From Isoetes taiwanensis (Eukaryota > Streptophyta > Lycopodiopsida > Isoetales > Isoetaceae), in assembly GCA_021234155.1 (NCBI GenBank), contig JAJEKV010000470.1, positions 120,306-184,305 on the forward strand: 64,000 nucleotides of DNA, read 5' to 3'. The notes under the pieces are model-generated. The model did no database searches. It was not told the DNA's origin and saw nothing but the letters and a program-made list of their open reading frames with translations. Of the stretch, positions 22,441 to 32,340 are shown piece after piece (positions within the stretch are counted from its first letter, which is position 1; each line of letters starts with the position of its first letter). The translations under genes and the position numbers were made by a program.

Positions 22441-24470
22441 CATAGGATGGAATATTGTCATGTACCAAGCTCCAAATTCGCTTATCTTGCATTTTCAAGT
22501 TAAATTCCCTCTGGAATGACTCCCAGGAATGTTGTACACCACATCGATACAAATCTCCAACGTAAGACAAACCTGCCCCAATCCATCTTTTTTGGGTTCT
22601 TTTGTTCACCACCGAGAAAAGTGGCACACGACCTCTGTTGGTTTCCACTTGCAACCACCACAAAGGCATGGACACAGAGGTACAATTTTTGATATCCAGG
22701 CGCCACAGAACTTTTACTATCTCCCAAGCTCTTAATAGTCCTTTAAGAAATGGCGAGGCTCCTGCATACGGTCTCAATTTATAAAAGAGGGCCCAGGGCA
22801 GATGTGCTTTGTGAAATGGTTTTCCGCAAGGTGTACAATGAATTAGAGATTGTTTGAGAATTTCCCACATGAATTTGCAAACTAGGATCTTACTGTGTAA
22901 CTTGAAATCGAGCATTCCTAGTCCTCCATGAGATTTGGATCTCAAACATTTTCTCCATGCTACTTTGACATTTGCCCCCTCCTCATTTCCACCCCAGATA
23001 AAATTTCGCACCATTTTTGATAACTCTGCTAGTTTTGATTCAGGGGGGGCAACAAGATATCGGCAAAGATAAATGTGAGTACTTGCTAAGCGACTTGGCT
23101 ACAACAATCCTTCCCGCCATGGAGAGCTTACTAACCCTCCACCATCTCAAATGTTTGTCTAAATCGAGGTAAGATCTCATCCCATACATTTCGAAGATGA
23201 GGTGCATACCCCGATTGGAACGCCAAGCAACTTTGATGAAGATCCAATAGGTACTATGGTCCAGGGGAAAGCGGTAACATGAGTCGGAAGAGGTTCATCT
23301 AATGGCCAAACAGCTGCACATTTGTTCCAATTGAGAAAACAACCTGATGCTATCGAGAAAGAATCCAATAGCTGCTTTGCATTCAAGAGATTATCTTCCG
23401 AGGCTTCTAAGAACAGGAAAGTACCATCAGTGTATTGATTACAAATTTGTTGCGATCCATCTGTCATCTGCAGCCCTGTTATAACCCTATCTTCCACTGC
23501 CGCCAGTAACACTTGAGATAATCCTTCTGCGACAATGTTAAAAAGAAAAGGCGCCAGGGGACACCCTTGTCTAATGCCCCTGCGTACGTCGAAAATGGGG
23601 GAGGTCTCTCCCAGAACTAACACCGATGCACGCGATGATTTCAATAGCTTTGCAACAATATTAGTAAACTCCTGTCCACAACCAAAAGCAAGCAACATCT
23701 TATCCAAAAGGACCAACTCACTTTGTCATATGCCTTCTTAAAGTCAAGTTTTAAATAAAGCACCTTTTGACGTGTCTTTCTTGCCCAATGTATGCCTTCA
23801 AAGGCAGCCGCAATATTACTGAGAATACTTCTGCCTGGAATAAATCCTGATTGAACATCAGATATATGATCCATCAGAATAGGTTTTATTCTTTCCACAT
23901 AACCTTTTGCTATAATTTTGTAAAAGGTTGACAACAATGTGATAGGTCTCCAGTCCCCTATGGACTTCGGTTCCTTCACCTTTGGGATTAAGGTGATACA
24001 TCCAGTGTTTAGTTTGCTATCAAGCTTATCTGCTTGGAGAAAGTCCTGATAAGCACTGTACACAATAGGCTGTACCCATTCCCAATACTCCTGAAAGAAT
24101 TCTGCTGGAATGCCATCTAGACCTGGGCATTTGTTTTTGGCTAATGAGTAGGTGGCCTCACGCATCTCTTCAACAGACAGCGGTTGTCCGAGCTGATCCC
24201 TTTGTGTAGGGGATACTTTAGATACGACTTTGGAAAGGATTAACTCCTCAAAGCAGTCTTGATAATTTACATTCTTCTTCTTAAAGAAGTCTTCAAAGTG
24301 TTTAGAAACATATTCCTTCACCTGTTGTGGGTTCCGGATAATGAGACCATCCTCTGCCTGTACTGAGGACAATGTGGCTGCTTGTTTCCTCTGCTTTGCA
24401 ACTCTGAAGAAAAAACCTGTGCATTTGTCACCTTCCTTGATCCACGTCAATCCTGCTTTAACCTTAGCTT
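22430..24470 (-). pseudogene. LINE-A reverse transcriptase with a mutated YxDD box
   Basis: From 24450 the minus strand encodes TWIKEGDKCTGFFFRVAKQR, then CPGLDGIPAEFF, WRPITLLSTFYKIIAKGYVE, QSGFIPGRSI and LKLDFKKAYDKVSW. A frameshift at about 23712 moves to the next frame with GIRQGCPLAPFLFNIVAEGL. The catalytic box, normally YADD, reads QYTDGT. It continues with SSSKLLGVPIG, then after another break LSMAGRIVVAKSL and KMVRNFIWGG. The order of RT motifs is complete, but the Asp to Gly change in the YxDD box and the shifts mean no activity. Sequence is lost near 22430, where inserted DNA begins. Confidence 0.9.
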
Positions 24471-24482
24471 GTTGAATTTGGA

Positions 24483-24497
24483 TGTACGGACCAATTT
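24483..24497. repeat. Right target-site duplication of LINE-A
   Basis: TGTACGGACCAATTT, identical to 18695-18709, marks the 5' junction of LINE-A. Confidence 0.93.
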
Positions 24498-25590
24498 ATG
24501 TCTTAAATTGTTCAGTGGAAAAGCTATGGTGACTTATTTTCTTACGTGGCCCAATAACGTGACTCTAAATATAAGACATAGGTGCCATGGAAAAAGGGCC
24601 TTATGCATGTGTTAAGAATTTTACTTCTATTATTGCGTTCAATTTAGAACTTTGAGCATACTCACGGCCAAGTTTTAGAAGTTGCGTGCAATGACGAACG
24701 AAGTTCCTACTTGCATGCCGATATACAGAATTAGGGCTCTCGAACGTACGATAGATGCAGCATAATTATTGCTCTTCTTTATCTAGAACATTGGGGATCA
24801 ATTGTTTTCGCATGGCGCTTGATCACGATTTCTCTGCAAGCCTTGTCTTTAAGTGCAACAATCTCAGGGTAATTACATAAGGCATCTTTGGGAGATTGCC
24901 ATCAGTTCGCTCTACTGCCTTGCCCATCTTGTCAAGGTATTGGCAGAGTCTGCAATAGAGATGAATACATTTTAGAAGCAAGAAAGAATGAAAACTAGAG
25001 TTTACTCATACGGATTTCTCTAAGCATAGTATAGACTGCCCTATATTGGAAGGAACATGTATGCACTTAACTATCCTGTTTGAAATCTCACATTGGCTGG
25101 CCTAGTACATAAGAATAAGAACGACATTGATAGATTACAGTAGGTTTGCAATTCAGAGCAGGCATTTACACTGTATTCTCACGTAGCTTCGGCACTCTTC
25201 CTTTTCCCAGGTACTGAGGCTGCATGCAAGACCACAAGGTATTATATGATGCAGTTTTTGAACTTCTCATTCAAGGAAGGACATCTTTCTCCTTAAAATC
25301 ATCTCCACTATTGAATGTTAGTATACAATTGAAAGAAAGCCTTCCAACCACCACATTTTTCCGTTTCCAGTAAGCACCCAGTATTGTGTTCCATACAAGT
25401 CAGGTTTAAAAGGCATGTTTTTACTACTGCACTGCATCATCTATGTAACTGGACTGGGCAAGGAGATCAAGCACACAAAAATAATGTTCCATTCTAGGAT
25501 TGATCAAATACTGCAGGCACATTGCCTGAAAGTAACTGTTTTCCTTTGTCAACAAGAGAGACTGCATTTCAGAATAGAGAAAATTTTTGA
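24498..25590. other. No gene recognised
   Basis: Unique-looking sequence between LINE-A and the PPR pseudogene. It may include the decayed 3' part of that pseudogene but nothing can be assigned. Confidence 0.5.
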
Positions 25591-26900
25591 TGCTACCTGC
25601 TTGAATACCTTCTTATGAATGGCGTATTTACAGTCTTTCTGGTGAGAATACCCGATAGAAGTGCATTCCATACTACCAAATCTCCTGCACTATTTAAATT
25701 GAAGACTTTGTCAGCATCAGCCATGATCCTACATTTCCCATAACAGGCAACCCGACAACTTGCTAAAACTGCCTTATTCTGAAGCTGAGCAAATTTGCAT
25801 ATGAATGTTGTTTCCAGTTTCCATACTGCTAGCGGGCACAAGCCTATAATGCAGCAACATAACTTGGTAAAAGTGGATTGCAGCCTTTGTCCTACATGCA
25901 GGTGAATAATTATGAAGTCAACTCACTCTTTGCTTTCTCCACGTAACCAACAGCATTGCGTTCCTTGATACTACATTAGGACATAACATTTTTTCAAAAA
26001 TCCACATCTTTCATACATATCCTAAGGAATCTGGTGTAAAACCTTCCTCTTGCATGTAACTAAATAGTTATCGACCCAAATCGCCTTCCCCACTCTCTGC
26101 GTATCCAAATTCAATGTCACTAATATGGTGCAGCATTTTGCCAACCATTTGGCAAGCACGTACCACGCTCCAACACTTGAAATAACACGTCAATCAGCAT
26201 CCCTGAGATCAAAATGTCCAAAATTTGCAAGTTAAGAGTGGATGGATATAGTCTTCTCCGAACGCTCTACTTTTACAAATTTCCACCAATTTGTTTGGCT
26301 TTTCTTTCATTGTATAACTAGCACATGTCTAGTATCAGTTAGAGTTTCTGCAGACCCATATATCATGGCATTCCATGTCACTAAAGAATGGTGCGTCAGC
26401 CTCCCAAAGAGCTGATGGGGCATGCACCATGCGTCAGCATTTGACATATATCCACCGAGAGTGTTTTCCACACGAATGTATGTTCCATTTTGGTCCATAA
26501 GTTGAGAATGTATAGCTATGTCCTTTTAAGTACTTCATCTTAGAAATAATTTTAGAGCCAGCTCTCGCACCATATTCTCAATGCACTCAAACATCATAGT
26601 GTGTTGGGCATAAAACCTTCATCCTGCATGCATTCCAAATAACTTCAAGGTAAACTTGTCCTCTTGATTATGTGCACCGAATATTAGTATTCATGATACC
26701 ACATTGTGATCTGGCATACTGTCAAAAAACCAAGAAGCTTCAATTTCTTCCCACATGTACATGTGCATTAAGGTATGAGCAGCAAGTATGCTTCTATCCT
26801 CACTATAATCAATAAACTTTGCATAAATTTTTTATCCCGGTTTGTAGGTCTTTAAAGTGATGCATTTCTAGTAACTAAGATGGAAAGTTCTTATCTCACA
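25590..26900 (-). pseudogene. PPR protein pseudogene (PLS-type repeats)
   Basis: Minus-strand pieces in changing frames carry typical pentatricopeptide helices. From high to low coordinates they are AAHTLMHMY with FFDSMPDHNVVS (~26800-26690), LFG.MQDEGFMPNTLMFECI (~26640-26580), HQLFGRLTHHSLVTWNAMIY (~26400), LFSYMQEEGFTPDSLGYV (~26060), CPNVVSRNAM (~25980), and ACYGKCRIMADADKVFN with DLVVWNALLSG (~25740-25640). Words such as DLVVWNALLSGY and LF..M...GF.PD mark the PLS class, whose members bind organellar RNA, usually for C-to-U editing. Every repeat is separated by stops or shifts, so no protein is made. It points the opposite way to the DYW remnant at 28.3-28.8 kb. Confidence 0.85.
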
Positions 26901-28300
26901 CGATTCCTGATTTTTCTTCCTTGATTATATTCAACGCAGTTCCCAACAGAAAACTTCATTGGATTGTGGAAAATTGGACTCGTAAATGTACTATAGCCGG
27001 CCATAATCTTTACTGACCATTTGGTTCTACTAGTTGGGCCATGTTTCACTGAGCATTTTTTTCCATTTATGGCTGGTTTACTTGCTGCATAGTTGATCTA
27101 GGGCCTAATTCAATTCCAGTCTGCTTGATATCAGGTTCATCCTCCGAGTCTCATGATAGACATTATTATATTGTATGTGTTCCCACAGTTAGTATAGTTC
27201 CTCAAAGCATATTCTGAAACAGCAACCCGGAGTTACGTCCTGAAACGAAAACATATCATGGTACATCTGCTTCTACATTTTCCTGCCATCGTTACCATGA
27301 CTTTCAATATTCCATTAGATATGGCTACAACCAGAGTCCCTGAATCTGGGACTACTTGACCTTCCAATTCGGACATTTTTTGGGTTTTGAAAGTGGAACT
27401 GCTTGACATTGCATATTAGAACCCTTTGAAGCATGATTTGCATCATATTTTACATTGCATGCATTAATGGTAGCAAATAAGAAAAGTGAAGCATGGCATC
27501 CCTCAAATGTTGCCCTTAGTTCTTGTACATGGTTCTTGATTTAATATCCTTATAAATCTGCTCTAAATCCTAAGCAATCCACATATTTATGTCTGTATTT
27601 CGTTAGTATGAAATTTTATTATTGGCTTGATATAAGTAGAGATTAGCCCTGAAAAATAGTGACGATTATTAAAATAAAGTAAGAAATAGATATCTTCCCT
27701 TTGGCTTGAGATAGGAGAGATTAGCCCTGAATATAGGCTGAATTGAGCGACAAAGGTTTAAGCTACAGGAAATTGTGTAAATCAGAGGGAAAGCATGTTG
27801 ATGACAACAAAATGCGAGTCCCTGGACCTTTGGAGATAGTTTTATGGGCTCTTCTACAGAACATTTATTAAAATAAAGTAAGAAATAGCAAAGATATCGT
27901 TTAGAACTAGGAAAAGAAATCCAAGTTGATGTTACTGTTAGCAGAATGTCTGGTTGGCTATGAGCAGTACCCCAGAAACATTGAAATATAAGGTCCATAA
28001 CTGCGAAGGTACTGGTATTGGTTTCCCATGTGAGCAATGATTACTGAACCAATATGCTAAGGTAAAACACACAAAGCACTGTGTGATATGAACTACCATG
28101 ATATGGCAGAAAATGGGTGTCACCACCTACAAACCACCTACAATTGTGTTGTCCGAATTTCTCTGTGAGATGTTCTATTTTCTGAAACCGACCTTCAGCT
28201 CACACATATTCCTTTTACTTAAGTGCTATATGCCCCTGTCCATCTAATCCAACCACTCCCAAATGCCCCATTGATTAATTGCATTTGATAGCTAATCTTT
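26901..28300. other. No gene recognised; small local duplication
   Basis: TTATTAAAATAAAGTAAGAA occurs at about 27667 and 27867, 200 bp apart. TAGCCCTGAA and GGCTTGA(G/T)AT words repeat at 27615-27730. The minus-strand frame of 122 codons at 27669-28037 has no recognisable features. Confidence 0.55.
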
Positions 28301-28309
28301 ATGCAGGTT

Positions 28310-28800
28310 CAGGCATGTGGAAAGAAAGTGAAAAATCAAGGCCATGAGTAGGACCTCTAGAGCCCTGGAAACTCCAGGAAAAAGTTGCTGGAGTTGACAG
28401 TGCTGGAATAGTCCACAGCTTCCTCCATTGTAAAAAAGACTTGCAAGAAGATTTTGTGGTCAAAATGAAGAAGCCAGGATACAAGCCTGACTTATTATGC
28501 AGTCTTTGCAGGACATATCTGACAATGAAAGCAAATTCTTACTATTTGGTCATAGTGAGAAACTGGCCATTTGTTTTGCAATGATGAATACAACACCAGG
28601 AACAACCAGGATTTATGATTGCTTTGTATGCACGCATATACGGATCATAAAAATCTCTGAGTTTGTGATGATTGTCATGAAGCTATTTCTGTCAGCACAA
28701 GATAGAACAATGAGTTATCATCTACAAGATGCAATGTATTTGAAAGTGGAATCTGCTCTTGTGGGGATTTTTGTGAGCCAGGGTACGTGTCATGCTGCAA
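28310..28800 (+). pseudogene. PPR-DYW pseudogene, E and DYW domain remnant
   Basis: The plus strand shows the C-terminal end of a DYW-class editing factor. E-motif remains (ETPGKSCW near 28370, then VHSFLH-like and KKPGYKPD near 28465-28490 in mixed frames) lead to LQDISDNESKFLLFGHSEKL followed by AICFAMMNTTPGTTRIY (28500-28612). The HSEKLA segment contains the His and Glu of the cytidine-deaminase-like HxE site. The second zinc-binding part (normally CVDCH) is lost: the frame reads VCTHIRIIKISEFV. Close to the end GICSCGDFC (~28755) is still visible in another frame, corresponding to the CSCGDYW terminus. The upstream PPR repeats are missing on this strand. DYW proteins edit organellar RNA in plants; this one is dead. 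Confidence 0.88.
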
Positions 28801-29249
28801 TGGGGGTCTTTGCAGAAAACAATAGTGGCAATTGGTAGACATTAGATCACATATTTTTTAACCAAAAACGGTTATTTTAACAATTGAAATCTATACAACT
28901 TCAAAACATAATGCACATTTGGGGTTCAAACCCAACTCTACTTTGTTCTAGTATACATCAATCAGCCGGCTTCTATCAAGACATTATTGGATTCATGCAT
29001 GAGATTTCACAGTAGAACAGATTCCAAGATGAGAAGAAGGAAGTCCGGCTTTAAATGGCAAGTTAATGTGCATGTCTTCTGTTTCACTATAGTGCAGATT
29101 ATGAAGGAAACATAAGTGGGCACTTCAAGTTGGAAAATCTGAGCTGAAGAATCATGTCCAAAAATCCTGTGCTCCAATGGATGATGAGATACATTTGGAG
29201 GTGGGACCTGGGGCGCTGTGAGCCACAAATAAGATTTCTTTACAGGACA
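28801..29249. other. Upstream region of Lhcb3, no gene
   Basis: No coding signal; a minus-strand frame of 73 codons at 29007-29228 has no homologue I recognise. Confidence 0.5.
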
Positions 29250-29316
29250 ACGTGGCAGTTTTTCATTAGCCCATTTCCAACACCTTATCTTGCCATATCC
29301 CGAAATCTTTACAAAA
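29250..29316 (+). promoter_or_regulatory. Candidate light-responsive promoter motifs of Lhcb3
   Basis: ACGTGGC at 29250-29256 is a G-box-type core, and CTTATC at 29284-29289 is a reversed GATAAG I-box. Both classes are common in promoters of light-harvesting and Rubisco small-subunit genes. They lie 119-125 and ~86-91 bp before the start codon. No perfect TATA box is present; TTTACAAAA at 29308-29316 is the nearest AT-rich candidate. Confidence 0.45.
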
Positions 29317-29374
29317 CCCTGTAATCACTCTCGTTTCCCATCAGAGTGACCTGATCTTTCTGCCGGACTTAGCT

Positions 29375-30678
29375 ATGGCGTCTGCAGTTGCTTCTAGCAG
29401 CTTGGCCACATCTTTTGTCCTTGGATCTGGAACAACCAAAAATGCTCTCAGAGACAAGGTCTCTTCTTCCCAGGCCAGAATCCAAATGGTATGAGGCCTT
29501 CAATCTCTTTGATCCTATTTGAATTTGAAGTTTCTTTAAGAGTTGCCTCTTACTTGGGTTTTATGATGAATGTTTTAATGCAGGGCACTGATTTGTGGTA
29601 TGGACCTGACCGTGTTAAATACTTGGGCCCCTTCTCTGCACAAACCCCCTCATATTTGAAGGGCGAGTTCCCTGGTGACTATGGCTGGGATACTGCTGGT
29701 TTGTCTGCAGATCCAGAAGCCTTTGCTCGGAATCGTGCTCTTGAGGTAATTGCACATGCTTTTTGTTTTAATTTTTGTGTAGTTTGGCTGGAAACCAAAA
29801 AATTTGAGTAGTAAGTCACTGTTATTTGTAGATAAACACAATTCTGCCTGGGTGACAGATAATGTATCAAATATTGAATTGTTTTTCATTTTAAGGCCAT
29901 CCAATGTAAAAAGAGGCAATAAATTTCAGGACAGGACCTGACAAAACAGAGCTAATCATAAACAGAGTTTATAAGGTTTGAAGTAGAACCTGTTTATGTA
30001 ACTAAACTTGCTCTGTGTATTCCTAAAACCATGTCCTGACAGATTTGTTAGAACGACATTCAGTTCAATTTCTGAATGTAGAAACAATAAAGAAAACTAG
30101 GAATATGTGCAGGAAAAAAAAACAAGGATTCTGTCTTATAAGTTGCTAACAAGTGTGGTGCATTGCAGTTAATACATGGAAGATGGGCAATGTTGGGAGC
30201 ATTGGGATGCATATTTCCAGAGGTATTGGAAAAATGGGTAAGAGTGGACTTCAAGGAGCCAGTATGGTTTAAGGCAGGGTCACAGATCTTCACAGATGGA
30301 GGATTGGACTACCTAGGCAATCCAAGTCTGGTACATGCCCAAAGCATTCTAGCAGTATGGGCAGTGCAAGTGGTGCTGATGGGTGCTGTTGAGACATACC
30401 GCATCAACGGTCTCGCCGGAGTCGGCGAGGGCGGAGATTTGTATCCAGGAGGCAAGTACTTTGATCCCCTTGGCCTTGCTGATGACCCTGAAACTGCTGC
30501 AGAGCTTAAAGTTAAGGAGATCAAGAATGGTAGGCTTGCCATGTTCTCCATGTTTGGCTTCTTTGTCCAGGCCATTGTCACTGGCAAAGGTCCCCTTGAA
30601 AACCTCTTTGATCACCTTGATAACCCTGTTGCTAACAATGCCTGGGCCTATGCCACCAGATTTGTTCCTGGTGGTTGA
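29375..30678 (+). CDS. Lhcb3: Light-harvesting chlorophyll a/b-binding protein of LHCII type III (Lhcb3), three exons
   Basis: Exons 29375-29488, 29584-29745 and 30169-30678 join in phase 0 with GT-AG introns of 95 and 423 bp, giving 261 residues and a TGA stop. Residues 1-38 are a Ser/Thr/Ala-rich chloroplast transit peptide. The mature part opens [18 protein letters not shown], the short N-terminus typical of Lhcb3, which lacks the phosphorylated Thr stretch of Lhcb1 and Lhcb2. It includes the WYGPDR trimer motif (43-48). Helix B holds E92, H95 and R97. [15 protein letters not shown] (115-129) is Lhcb3-like. Helix C follows (about 148-171). Helix A holds E209, N212 and R214 of EIKNGRLAM, then Q226 and H241. 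These are the chlorophyll ligands and ion-pair residues of LHCII. The product sits in thylakoid membranes in LHCII trimers feeding photosystem II. No frame damage is seen. The start is the first ATG, 5' of the transit peptide. Confidence 0.96.
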
Positions 30679-31950
30679 TACCCTCTTTCTCAAACACACC
30701 ATTTGTAATATACACTCTTAGGAATTTAAAATTGTTGTTGCAACTTTTACCTCCCCCATCAATAGAATCAGATATTCAAAGAATCAAATATTCAAAATTA
30801 GCTATCCAAAGTTATGGTGACCAGGCTTTAAGACCCATGGGGATTCTATAATCAAAATAACTTGACATTTCAATCATTAAACAGCTTAGAGAACCAAAGA
30901 AAAAGAAAAAGATGCATATCCGAATTAAAATAAATTTTAGGAAGGGAAGATGTACAAGGTAGTGCAAAAGTAGGTGGTGTATTCCTAGGATAGGTTATGA
31001 GATACAATCAAATGGCCTATAAGTGAAATGGTGTTCTCATTGAGCTTTGAAAAAACTTCGAATGCAATATGTCTGGCTAATGTAGGGTTGATGGAAGAAT
31101 GATGAAAAGCATATGCTCCGAAGTATAGACAATTATCGAGAGTATTTAATTTGCCAAGCTGCATATAAGTACAATGAGTAAGGCCGGGATGCCCTCAAAG
31201 GAAGGTGCCCCCATTCAACGTCCAAAGCATTATGACAGGAGGTTGACAAAAGGAGTACAGCCGGTCCCGACTCTAGGTGTCCCTATGGACTGTAGAAAAT
31301 GTAAGATGACAAGAAGATTAGGAAAGAAACCTGGCGAAAAGAAAAGACCCGTTTGACATCCGAGGAACGATGTCAAAAAGAGGAAAAAAACTACTCGAAG
31401 GCCACAGGGCCATGCCAAACTGAACATCCAGTTGGTACTGCCTCAAAGGCGAAGTTGTGACCCGAGAATGAGAAAGAGAGAGAGAGAGAGTATACAAAAC
31501 CGGAGGTACTCATGAAATAGAAGTCGAATAGCTGAATACAAACCAATAAAGAAAGCACCACGCAACCACCTCTTGAAAAGGAGGGGAAAGGGAGGGTGGG
31601 AAGCTAGGTGAGATAGGCAACAACCAATAAAACAGCTCCAGATTATGCCGATAGCAAGCAAGGTGAAAAAAGGCATCAATAAGAGGATGTGGTGATATGG
31701 CATCCCCATCCAAGGAATGTCGATTCTATTGCTAGAATCATGGCATTCCTAGGATGGGCCCCGGAGACACAATCAAGTGGTGTGATTTAAGAGAACCTAG
31801 CTCAAACCCGGAGGTGCACTCAAGAAAAATCGAGAAAACATGTGGAGTGTAACGAGGGGTTTTTTTGGGGCCAAAACCATACCCATTTATGGAAGGGGAT
31901 GTTTTTCTTGGTTGAATTCCATATATATAAAAGAAATATGGTAGGATTAT
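30679..31950. other. Lhcb3 3' flank and unassigned sequence
   Basis: The first ~100 bp should hold the 3' UTR (AATAGAATC and AATATTC words near 30761-30795 are possible poly(A) signals). Beyond ~30900 the base composition and style match the DIRS-like region that follows, and a short AG repeat occurs at 31471-31490. No open frame is recognisable. Confidence 0.45.
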
Positions 31951-32099
31951 ATGGAATATGAGGGGTATATTTTCAGGGAAATTTCAGAAAAGGATAATTT
32001 CTCTTTAACCCTATGCACTACATGCTATATAGACTTTTACCTTAGATTGCACCTCCAAGAGCTCAAAGACCAAGATGGCGACTCGTGAGACGCAGCTCC

Positions 32100-32340
32100 T
32101 AAATACCTGAAGAATGTAGTGTGAATGAGAGGAAGCAGAGCGCCAAAGCCCATGGAGGATAAATGTCGGCGGGAATAGAAGTAGTAGCAGATGCAATGGC
32201 TTTATCTCTGCGGACTGCATGGGTGCCAAACTCCGAATGATAAGACGCAAAAGGGCTCAAACCACTAGGAAGCAGTAGCAGCGATATGACAGAGATCACC
32301 GACGCATTAAAGAAGAGAGAAACAAAGGGCCGCGATTCAG
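32100..32340 (-). pseudogene. Tyrosine recombinase, C-terminal catalytic part
   Basis: The minus strand reads SEFGTHAVRRDKAIASATTS followed by IPADI, then in the next frame HGLWRSASSHSHYILQVF. This follows the conserved end of DIRS and related tyrosine recombinases: a GTHS.RRG.AT....G....I..HGRW.S.....YI pattern. The H-x-x-R pair (HAVR) is present. The Arg of the usual GRW is replaced by Leu (GLW), and a shift near 32165 separates the two halves. In a working enzyme the final Tyr would be the nucleophile; which Tyr in HSHYI serves that role cannot be settled here. Upstream, LKTPLPLIAKPPR at ~32690 may be part of the same protein. Confidence 0.72.

Larger units (their letters stand above)
18710..24482 (-). 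mobile_element. LINE-A: 5'-truncated non-LTR retrotransposon with poly(A) tail and 15-bp target duplication
   Basis: On the minus strand the element begins at 24482 inside ORF2, just upstream of the reverse transcriptase, and ends in a poly(A) tail seen as T at 18707-18722. It is flanked by identical 15-bp copies of TGTACGGACCAATTT. The 5' truncation, tail and target duplication are the hallmarks of target-primed reverse transcription. Coding content is the RT domain, connection region and C-terminal zinc-binding zf-RVT domain of a plant L1-type element. A separate transposase-bearing sequence (about 19430-22440) splits it. Endonuclease and ORF1 are absent. A 240-bp relative sits at 6.5 kb and 3'-end relatives at 48.5 kb. 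Confidence 0.93.

Noticed and set aside
31174-31427. Opposing 60-65 codon frames as small genes
   Set aside because: Both are short, overlapping and without family features, in sequence that resembles the decayed DIRS-like region.
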